From: an uncultured cyanobacterium
Lineage (GTDB): Bacteria > Cyanobacteriota > Cyanobacteriia > CACIAM-69d
DNA: 6,131 nt
Direction: 5' to 3'
Assembly (NCBI GenBank): GCA_937894105.1
Contig: CALCTI010000390.1
Span: 1 to 6,131 of the forward strand
This document shows, piece by piece, positions 1-5,800 of the stretch (the first letter of the stretch is position 1; every line of letters starts with the position of its first letter). Under the pieces are notes generated by a model that made no database searches, was not told the origin of the DNA, and saw nothing but the letters and a program-made list of their open reading frames with translations. The position numbers and the translations under genes were made by a program.

Positions 1-2
1 CG

Positions 3-173
3 GTATTGGGACCAGCTATGTGGGCATGGTTTTTGCCCGATTTGGGCTGGCGGGCGATTGCCACCAATTATGGTCGCGTGATCCCGGCGGTGTTTGCCCT
101 GGCCCAAATTCGCCTCACCCGCAGCCATGAAACTTGGGAGCACAGGGATCCCTACGGCTACGAGTGTGCGTAA
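3..173 (+). CDS. C-terminal fragment of an unrecognised protein (5' end outside window)
   Basis: The third forward frame is open from the left edge to a TAA at 171-173 and encodes 56 residues. The first half is Trp-rich and hydrophobic, including WAWFLPDLGW and RVIPAVFALAQI, and could be the end of a membrane segment or a packed helix. The tail is polar and charged (RLTRSHETWEHRDPYGYE). Codon choice looks coding, with mostly G or C in third positions. The other two forward frames close at 79-81 and 125-127. I do not recognise the family. The stop lies 13 bases before the preferred start of the next gene, so the two could be cotranscribed. After the stop the same frame stays open to 411-413. 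Its first stretch, about 174-235, still reads like protein (GHDRYGLGVGAIAMGILA), so the true end of this gene is not certain. Confidence 0.45.
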   Translation, partial: VLGPAMWAWFLPDLGWRAIATNYGRVIPAVFALAQIRLTRSHETWEHRDPYGYECA

Positions 174-186
174 TTTACCAGACTCA

Positions 187-876
187 ATGCTGGGCATGAT
201 CGTTACGGTTTGGGCGTGGGGGCGATCGCGATGGGGATCCTGGCTACAGAGCCACCCGGAGCCGCGATATCAACGCCCTTGGTATTTCGCCCAGTTTGGC
301 GTTTTGACGTTGCCCCTAAGTCCAGCGATCGGCGTCGCCTTTTGCTTTGCCGCCACGCTCTTAACCACCGTTCTACTCAACCAAGAAAAGCCCTCCTTAA
401 TCGGTGGGGGTGAGGGAATCCCTCGGTCGTCCAACTTGGCAAAGGGCACTGAGAAAAAGGGAGAACTATCGATGAGCCCTCTTCGTTCCTCATTTTTTAA
501 GGGGGGAGGTGTGTTTTTTGCGCCCCATCCTTTGCCGTGGATTTTTGGGGCGATCGCCGGGGTAATGGTGCTAGGAATTGCCGGAGCCGTGGATAAGGGA
601 GAGGCGGCGCTAGGGCTGGCAAATTTTCTCCCCTATTTTTTTGTATTTTGGGTCCTGAGTCGCCTAATGGTCACCGTTGATCAGCTTCGACAGTTGGCGT
701 GGCTCGTGGTGTTGGGAGGCGGACCGGTAATGGCGATCGGGATTGGACAACTGTTGGGCTGGTGGGCGGGGCCGGTGCGACTTTTGGGGCTCATTAACTG
801 GCAACTGGCAGCGGGGGGGAATCCGGTGGATCGCCTGTCGTCGGTCTTTGAATATGCAAACGTTACCGCCAGCTAA
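187..876 (+). CDS. N-terminal half of the O-antigen ligase-like protein
   Basis: This is a 229-residue product if started at ATG 187. ATG 196, ATG 127 and TTG 94 are other in-frame starts, none with a good Shine-Dalgarno sequence. I prefer 187 because it follows the upstream stop and leaves a short basic leader (GRSRWGSWLQSHPEPRYQRP) before the first membrane segment. Hydrophobic segments lie near residues 37-64 (VLTLPLSPAIGVAFCFAATL), 118-134, 145-161 and 171-190. ALGLANFLPYFFVFWVLSRL followed by DQLRQLAWLVVLGG is a family-like signature. Residues about 67-109 (KPSLIGGGEGIPRSSNLAKG and onward, ending SSFFKGGGVF) are hydrophilic and Gly/Ser/Lys-rich, and look like translated repeat DNA rather than family sequence. 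The half ends in the conserved GNP-to-YAN motif. Alone it lacks the large periplasmic loop and the catalytic-type His, so it is unlikely to be active by itself. Confidence 0.6.
   Translation: MLGMIVTVWAWGRSRWGSWLQSHPEPRYQRPWYFAQFGVLTLPLSPAIGVAFCFAATLLTTVLLNQEKPSLIGGGEGIPRSSNLAKGTEKKGELSMSPLRSSFFKGGGVFFAPHPLPWIFGAIAGVMVLGIAGAVDKGEAALGLANFLPYFFVFWVLSRLMVTVDQLRQLAWLVVLGGGPVMAIGIGQLLGWWAGPVRLLGLINWQLAAGGNPVDRLSSVFEYANVTAS
388..512 (+). repeat. MITE-like palindromic repeat block inserted in frame in the ligase-like gene
   Basis: The block begins with CCCTCCTTAA (391-400) and ends with TTAAGGGGGGAGG (497-509), which are imperfect inverted arms. It also contains GGGTGAGGGAATCCCTCGG and CAACTTGGCAAAGGG, G/C runs of the kind seen in cyanobacterial intergenic repeats. 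It is translated in the ligase frame without a stop and gives a hydrophilic, low-conservation segment between two membrane stretches. The outer limits are estimated, because no target-site duplication is evident. The right arm (475-509) matches a second copy at 2662-2697. Confidence 0.5.
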
Positions 877-879
877 TGC

Positions 880-1680
880 GTGGTGGTGTGGACGATCGCC
901 CTGGGACTCGCCGTGGATTTTTGGCAGAACACCCGAAAAACTAGCGATCGCCCCCACCCCAATCCCGCCCCCAGCCCAAAACTTGCGATCGCCATCTTGG
1001 GGATCACCCTAGGGTTAACGGTGGCGGGATTATTGCTAACGAACTCCCGCAACGCCTGGGGCTTGGGACTGTTAATGACCCTGGCGTGGGCCGTGGTGCT
1101 GGGCTGGCATTGGTTATGGCAGGGGGTGACCGGGGCGATCGCCATTATCCTCGGAGCCGCCTTTGCCCCCGAGGGAGTCGCCACCCCCCTGCGAATCATC
1201 GTGCCGCGATTTATTTGGGCCCGCCTCAACGACAGCCTGTATCCCAACCGTCCTGTGGGCACCCTGCGCTCCACCCAATGGGATTTTGCGTGGGATCTCA
1301 GCTGGCAGCGCCCCATATTAGGCTGGGGACTGCGTAATTTCTCGCCCCTATACGAAGGTGTAACCCAGGTGTGGATGGGACATCCCCATAGTTTGCTCCT
1401 AATGTTGGCGGCGGAGACGGGCTGGGTCGCACCCCTGGCGCTCTTTGGGGGCGTAGGCTGGATTCTGGGGCGGGGACTATGGGCGGTGGGTCGTTTGCCC
1501 GTGGGCGATCGCCCGGCAGCCCTGTCCATTTGGCTAGGGTTTGTCAGCCTAGCCCTGTTTCATATTGTGGACATCACCCTTTTTGACGTGCGCATTGGGC
1601 TTCTGGGTTGGATATTGTTGGCGGGGGTTTGGGGATTAGTTTGGCGTCGCGTGCCCATCGCCAAAAACTTCGCGCCATAA
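880..1680 (+). CDS. C-terminal half of the O-antigen ligase-like protein (Wzy_C region)
   Basis: This half is 266 residues if translation restarts at GTG 880, three bases after the TAA; there is no Shine-Dalgarno, so it would depend on coupling. The membrane helix at about residues 2-14 (VVWTIALGLAV) is the one the stop cuts from the first half. Next come a Pro-rich loop (residues 21-34), helices at about 35-52 and 61-99, and the family motif TNSRNAW (54-60). The large external loop holds STQWDFAWDL, RPILGWGLRNFSPLY and GHPHSLLLMLAAETG. The His residues at 168 and 170 match the region of the conserved His in WaaL/Wzy_C enzymes. Further helices lie near 181-198, 214-231 and 238-254, with HIVDITLFDVRIGLLGW characteristic of the cyanobacterial IctB-like branch. 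This region carries the most recognisable part of the domain. Substrate cannot be read from sequence. Confidence 0.6.
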   Translation: MVVWTIALGLAVDFWQNTRKTSDRPHPNPAPSPKLAIAILGITLGLTVAGLLLTNSRNAWGLGLLMTLAWAVVLGWHWLWQGVTGAIAIILGAAFAPEGVATPLRIIVPRFIWARLNDSLYPNRPVGTLRSTQWDFAWDLSWQRPILGWGLRNFSPLYEGVTQVWMGHPHSLLLMLAAETGWVAPLALFGGVGWILGRGLWAVGRLPVGDRPAALSIWLGFVSLALFHIVDITLFDVRIGLLGWILLAGVWGLVWRRVPIAKNFAP

Positions 1681-1712
1681 TCCCAATTCCAGAGATTTCA
1701 TTGGATTAACAC

Positions 1713-1721
1713 TGCTAGAAT
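1713..1721 (+). promoter_or_regulatory. Probable extended -10 promoter of the J-domain gene
   Basis: TGCTAGAAT matches the extended -10 consensus TGnTATAAT except for one base in the hexamer. No convincing -35 lies 16-18 bases upstream, as is usual for extended -10 promoters. Transcription would begin near 1728, about 40 bases before the ATG at 1767. The site lies in the 86-base gap after the ligase-like gene and suggests separate transcription of the J-domain gene. Confidence 0.4.
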
Positions 1722-1766
1722 CAAAACCCGTATTGTTTCGGATCGCCCTTGAATTCGGCTTATTCC

Positions 1767-2273
1767 ATGAGCGATGCCAGTAAAAACGACGCGCCCAACG
1801 CTGCGCCCGGTGCTGGGACCAAGACCCAGTTTCTAACCCACTATCAACGCTTGGGACTGCATCCGTCGGCGGGACCGGTGGAAATTCGTCGGCGCTATCG
1901 GGAGCTGAGTAAGCTGTACCATCCCGACACCACTATCTTGCCGCCGCAGGAAGCGATCGCCCAGTTCCAAGCCCTCAACCAAGCCTATTCAATCCTGAGC
2001 AACCCCGAGCGCCGCGCCCAATACGATGAATTAATGAACTATTCGTCGGTGAACGTGATCCGACCGTGGAGCTCCCTCAATGACGACCAGCCAGGCGATC
2101 GCTCTGCTTACCTAGACCCCATTGACCGCCCCCTATCCTCTGGTGAGCTATTTGCGATTTTCTCCCTGCTGCTTACCTTCGGGCTTTGTATTACCCTGGC
2201 GATCGGCGTTGCCCTGTGGCGCGGCGAAACCTTCGAATTACCCATCGCCGTCCTAAGCCAAATCACGCTTTAA
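1767..2273 (+). CDS. J-domain protein with one C-terminal membrane helix
   Basis: The product is 168 residues from ATG 1767; an in-frame TTG at 1749 would add six. The N-terminal 23 residues are Ala/Asp/Asn-rich and probably disordered. A full J domain follows at about residues 24-92. It has HYQRLGLHPSAGPVEIRRRY, the invariant HPD tripeptide at 52-54, and helix III/IV sequence FQALNQAYSILSNPERRAQY. The HPD motif is what stimulates ATP hydrolysis by Hsp70 (DnaK), so this should be a DnaK co-chaperone. There is no Gly/Phe region, zinc finger or substrate-binding C-domain, so it is not a general DnaJ. A hydrophobic helix at about 130-151 (LFAIFSLLLTFGLCITLAIG) and a short 17-residue tail imply anchoring in the plasma or thylakoid membrane, with the J domain probably in the cytoplasm. 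It is likely to recruit DnaK to a membrane client. It lies 109 bases upstream of the DUF3143 gene on the same strand. Confidence 0.85.
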   Translation: MSDASKNDAPNAAPGAGTKTQFLTHYQRLGLHPSAGPVEIRRRYRELSKLYHPDTTILPPQEAIAQFQALNQAYSILSNPERRAQYDELMNYSSVNVIRPWSSLNDDQPGDRSAYLDPIDRPLSSGELFAIFSLLLTFGLCITLAIGVALWRGETFELPIAVLSQITL

Positions 2274-2294
2274 AATATGTTGCTAAAGTATGTT
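2271..2294 (+). repeat. Two tandem 11-base near-identical units at the J-domain gene stop codon
   Basis: TAAAATATGTT (2271-2281) and TAAAGTATGTT (2284-2294) are 13 bases apart and differ at one position. The first unit begins with the stop codon of the J-domain gene. It may be chance in an A/T-rich spacer or a small regulatory duplication. Confidence 0.3.
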
Positions 2295-2308
2295 CCCCAA
2301 ACTGCTTT

Positions 2309-2326
2309 GCCTCAAATTACCGAGGC
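2309..2326 (+). other. Small hairpin between the J-domain and DUF3143 genes
   Basis: GCCTC (2309-2313) pairs with GAGGC (2322-2326) around an 8-base loop. The next bases are TTAATGG, not a T-run, so it is at most a weak attenuator or an RNA-stability element. It lies in the 109-base spacer ahead of the DUF3143 gene. I see no strong promoter or ribosome-binding site in that spacer. Confidence 0.2.
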
Positions 2327-2382
2327 TTAATGGTACGTGCTTTATTCTTCCATAACCCGTTTTTCAAAACCACAGACACACC

Positions 2383-2655
2383 ATGACTCTTCCCAACGCT
2401 GACACTCCTTTGTATAACCACCCTTTACCGGCGATCGAAGCTTGGCTAACGGACTGTGGCTGTCAACGGGACAAAGACGCCATACACTGCTGGTTCATTG
2501 AGAAATCCGCCTGGAGTGCTGAGCTATCCCTCGAGGAAGATAACCTGGCGGTGAAGTACACCAAAGTGAATGAAGGGGGTGAGGAAATTAGCCGATCCTT
2601 CAAATATTCCCTAAGCCGGCAAGACATCGAAGCCGCGGTGTTCTCTGGACCGTAA
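2383..2655 (+). CDS. DUF3143 family protein
   Basis: This is a complete 90-residue soluble protein with no signal peptide or membrane segment. I recognise it as DUF3143, a small cyanobacterial family of unknown function. The signs are the N-terminal ADTPLYNHPLPAIEAWL, the central CWFIEKSAWSAELSLEEDNL, and the strongly conserved end RSFKYSLSRQDIEAAVFSGP. The alternating hydrophobic pattern at about residues 35-75 suggests a small beta-sheet flanked by helices. Three cysteines (25, 27 and 36) do not form an obvious metal site. ATG 2383 gives the family's usual start; no Shine-Dalgarno is visible, which is common in cyanobacteria. It follows the J-domain gene on the same strand, so the two may share a transcript or a process. 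The family assignment is confident; no biochemical role can be read from the sequence. Confidence 0.9.
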   Translation: MTLPNADTPLYNHPLPAIEAWLTDCGCQRDKDAIHCWFIEKSAWSAELSLEEDNLAVKYTKVNEGGEEISRSFKYSLSRQDIEAAVFSGP

Positions 2656-2661
2656 ACAAAA

Positions 2662-2697
2662 AGCTCTCATATCAACCCCTTTTTTTAAGGGGGGAAG
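2662..2697 (+). repeat. Second copy of the AGCYCTC...TTTTTTAAGGGGGGA repeat arm
   Basis: AGCTCTC, 12 bases, then TTTTTTAAGGGGGGAAG repeats the layout at 475-509 (AGCCCTC, 11 bases, TTTTTTAAGGGGGGAGG). They share 15 exact bases at 493-507 and 2681-2695. Here CCCCTT (2676-2681) can pair with AAGGGG (2687-2692) around a T loop. It starts seven bases after the DUF3143 stop codon and could also help end or protect that transcript, although no T-run follows the stem. Confidence 0.45.
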
Positions 2698-2776
2698 TTA
2701 AATCCAGACTTATGATCGCACCATTGAACTCAGGTTTTGTAAGGGCTATTGAGGAGTATTGCTCGACAGAATTTGT

Positions 2777-2802
2777 CCCCAGCCTTCTTAACATGGGTGG
2801 GG
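2777..2802. terminator. GC-rich hairpin in the convergent gap, possible terminator
   Basis: CCCCAGCC (2777-2784) pairs with GGGTGGGG (2795-2802) around a 10-base loop, giving seven pairs and one G-G mismatch. It lies between convergent genes, so it could act on either strand. Neither side has a clean T-run; the plus side continues GCGTTTGGTGCTTATTGG. The rest of the 217-base gap holds two TATTGGTT copies (2815-2822 and 2829-2836) and no gene that I can support. Confidence 0.25.
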
Positions 2803-2872
2803 GCGTTTGGTGCTTATTGGTTGGTGTCTATTGGTTAGAGTTGCAGGCGCTTGCCGGGGCTTAAGTTTTTAG

Positions 2873-5800
2873 CTACACCGTCACGTTGAAATATTTCGCA
2901 ACGGGATGCAAAGTCACGATCGCCGTGGTGGACTGTTCAGGGTAAAGCTGTTCGCTTTCGTCCATATACATGCCAATGCGATCGCTCTTCAGTAGATCAA
3001 GCTGTTTGAACTGGTCCTGCATATTGGGACAGGCAGGATAGCCAAAGCTATAGCGGGATCCTTGGAATTGTTGGGCAAACATATCTTTGATGTTGTCCGG
3101 ATCCAGGTGTCCGTAGCCTAGCTCCCGCCTTATTCGAGCATGGGTCCATTCCGCCAGCGCCTCCGCCGTTTGTACCGCTAACCCGTGGAAGTACAGGTAG
3201 TCGGTGTACTGATCTGCGGCAAAGAGTTTCTGAGAGAATTCCGTAGCCACGTCACCTGCCGTAGCCACTTGCATGGGAAACACGTCCACTTGTCCTGATT
3301 CCCGAGGGGCAAAAAAGTCGGCGATACATAACCGACGATTGGAGCGCTGGCGAGGGAATTCGAAGGAGGTGACCGGATCCAAGGTCTTAATGGAGGCTCC
3401 CTGGGCGATCGCCTCGGGATCGTATACAAACACCGTATTTCCTTCGGCATTACAGGGGAAGTAACCGTAAATCAACAGAGGCTTTAGCAGGTATTCCCGG
3501 GGGCTTCGCTCCTTCCAGGAGTCCAAAATGGGATGAACCTTGTCCGGCAAAAACTGCTTGTCCTCTTCCTTCGACTGTTTGCGCGGCTTACGGAACTGCC
3601 ACTGCCCGGCGAATAGGGCTTGTAAATCCAGATGCCAAAACACCTCGTCGTAGGGCAGGTCGTCCCCCTGCAAAATTTTGGTACCCCAGAATGGAGGCGT
3701 GGGGCGCTCCACATCCACGGACACCGCTTCGGAACGCTTGGTATCCACAGGCAACGGTTCCTGTTTTACCGCCGCCTTGACTTTGCCATTGGATTCAGCT
3801 TGAGTGTCCGCCAAATCACTAGCTTTAGATTCATCAAACTCGTCTAAAAATCCCTTAGCATTCTCCCAATTTTCTGCTTTCTTTGCCGGCATTAACTTAT
3901 CCATAAAGGTAAGGTCAGTAAAGGCATCTTTCCCGTAAATGACTCGACCGTTGTACACCGCTTGGCAATCTTTTCGCACAAAATTGGGTGTTAAGGCAGC
4001 GCCCCCCAAAATAACCGGAACTTGAATGTCGCGATCGTTAAACGTTTGCAAGTTATCCTTCATAAACGCCGTGGATTTCACCAACAAACCGCTCATGGCA
4101 ATACAGTCGGGCTTGTGTTCTTCGTAGGCGTCAATGATATTTTCGACGGGCTGTTTAATGCCCAAGTTAATTACTTCGTAGCCATTATTGGTAAGGATAA
4201 TATCCACTAGATTTTTGCCAATGTCGTGCACATCTCCCTTAACGGTGGCGATTAGAAATTTCCCTTTGGCGCTACTTTTGCCGCCCTCCTCTTTATCCAT
4301 ATAGGGCTCTAAATAAGCCACTGCCGACTTCATGGTTTCCGCCGATTGCAACACAAAGGGCAGCTGCATTTGACCGCTGGCAAACTGTTCCCCCACCACT
4401 TTCATGCCGTCCAGCAAAAAGGTGTTGATAATTTCTAGGGGTGGATATTGGGCCAGTGCCGAGTCGAGGATGGGCTCTAAGCCAATACGTTCGCCGTCGA
4501 TAATGTGACGTTTTAGCTTTTCTTCTAAGGGCAGGTTTTCGTCAACGCCTGCCTCTTTTTTAGTGGTTTTTCCTTCAAATAAAGTGGTTAGTTTGCCTAG
4601 GGGATCGTAGGTGCAAATATCACCGTCAAATTCGCGGCGATCATAAATTAAATCGCGGCAAATTTTTTGATGTTTGTCTTCAATTTTTGCCATGGGAAGA
4701 ATTTTGGCGGCACTAACGATCGCCGCATCCATCCCCACCTGCATGCAGTCATGCAAAAATACCGAGTTCAGCACCTGTCGCGCCGCCGGATTTAAACCGA
4801 AGGAAATATTAGAAATCCCCAGCAGCACGTGACAACCCGGCAGGTTTTCTCGAATTAACCGAATCGATTCCACCGTTGCCGCGCCGTTATTGCGATCCTC
4901 TTCGATTCCCGTAGAAATGGGCAGTGCCAGGGTATCAAAAAAGATTTCGTGGGCAGGGACGCCAAATTCCACCGCCTGACGGTAGGCTCGCTGGGCGATC
5001 GCAAATTTTTGTTCTGCAGCCCGCGCCATCCCATCTTCGTCAATGGTGCCCACCACCACCCCAGCGCCGTACTGTTTCGCCAGCTCCAGCACTTTTAAAA
5101 AGCGCTCTTCCCCGTCCTCATAGTTGGTGGAATTCAAAATACATTTGCCGCCCACCACTTTCAGCCCGGCTTCCATCTTGGTCCACTCGGTGGAATCCAG
5201 CATCAGCGGCAGGGGCGAGCTAGTCGCCAGCCGCGCCGCCAGCTCTTTCATATCTCGTTCCCCGTCGCGACCCACGTAGTCCACGTTCACATCCAGCACG
5301 TGGGCTCCCTCTTTGACCTGGGATTTGCCCAGGGCAATCAACCCATCCCAGTCTTCGTCATTGAGCAGGGTGCGGCACTTTTTGGAACCGCTAGCATTCA
5401 GCCGTTCTCCTACAATTAGGAATGAATTTTGCTGTTCGTAGGGCTGGGCGCTGTAAATAGAAGCGGCAGCCGGTTCGTAGGCGGATTTTACGTCCCCTTT
5501 GGTTTTGTCCAGGGTTGTTTCTAGCGATCGCCGCACCACCCGCTCCTTGGGCTTCAGCTCCTTCGCCGCCTCTGCCAACTGGGCAATATGGTCCGGCGTG
5601 GTACCGCAGCAGCCGCCCACCACCTGGACGCCCATATCTTCCACAAACCGATGAAGGGCCATCCGCAGCTCCACCGGCGACAGTTTATAGTGGGCAACGC
5701 CGCCAATATTTTCCGGCAATCCAGCGTTGGGAATACAGGACACCACAAAAGGCGCGTGCTCGGTGAGATACCGAATATGCTCCGTCATCCGGTCGGGTCC

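Larger units (their letters stand above)
187..1680 (+). pseudogene. O-antigen ligase / IctB-like membrane protein gene interrupted by an in-frame TAA
   Basis: The open frames before and after the TAA at 874-876 are in the same frame and together make one polytopic membrane protein of about 497 codons. Without the repeat-derived insert it is about 455 residues, close to the usual size of Wzy_C/WaaL-like proteins. Members of this superfamily polymerise or ligate glycans on lipid carriers at the plasma membrane; cyanobacterial relatives are often labelled IctB or putative bicarbonate transporter. The stop falls inside a conserved stretch. The sequence reads GNPVDRLSSVFEYANVTAS, stop, then C-VVVWTIALGL, where as I recall cyanobacterial relatives have GNP-x-G-R-x-S-S-V-F-x-Y-A-N-x-x-A-x-Y-L. 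The stop thus replaces the expected Tyr, one base change from TAC or TAT. No frameshift is needed. It may be a pseudogene, a sequencing error, or a split gene. Confidence 0.7.

Noticed and set aside
876..944. TAATG overlap offering an ATG restart at 876
   Set aside because: That ATG is out of frame with the ligase C-terminal half and its frame closes after about 22 codons.
664..957. Minus-strand open frame of 97 codons spanning the TAA at 874-876
   Set aside because: It lies opposite conserved plus-strand ligase sequence; its His/Arg/Pro-rich composition is typical of an antisense shadow.
743..1012. Plus-strand 89-codon frame crossing the premature stop, which could suggest a frameshift instead of a nonsense change
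   Set aside because: The family sequence continues in the original frame directly after the stop, so no frame change is needed. This alternative frame is Trp/Pro/Arg-rich with no motif.
873..1529. Long open frame on the minus strand (218 codons) opposite the ligase-like gene
   Set aside because: It is Arg/Pro/Ser-rich with no recognisable domain, and the plus strand here has clear family motifs and membrane helices. It is a shadow of GC-rich coding sequence.
2186..2386. 66-codon open frame across the J-domain gene end and the spacer
   Set aside because: It mostly overlaps the J-domain coding sequence in another frame, has no start signal, and runs into the DUF3143 start.
3362..3369. GAAGGAGGTGA on the plus strand, a perfect Shine-Dalgarno-like or anti-SD-matching string
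   Set aside because: It lies within metH on the opposite strand, and the short plus-strand frame nearby (3273-3464) has no protein-like character.
3786..3890. The acidic, low-complexity stretch in metH as a possible insertion or fusion
   Set aside because: It falls in the natural linker between the B12 and reactivation domains, which is variable in MetH. Both flanking domains are intact and the frame is continuous.
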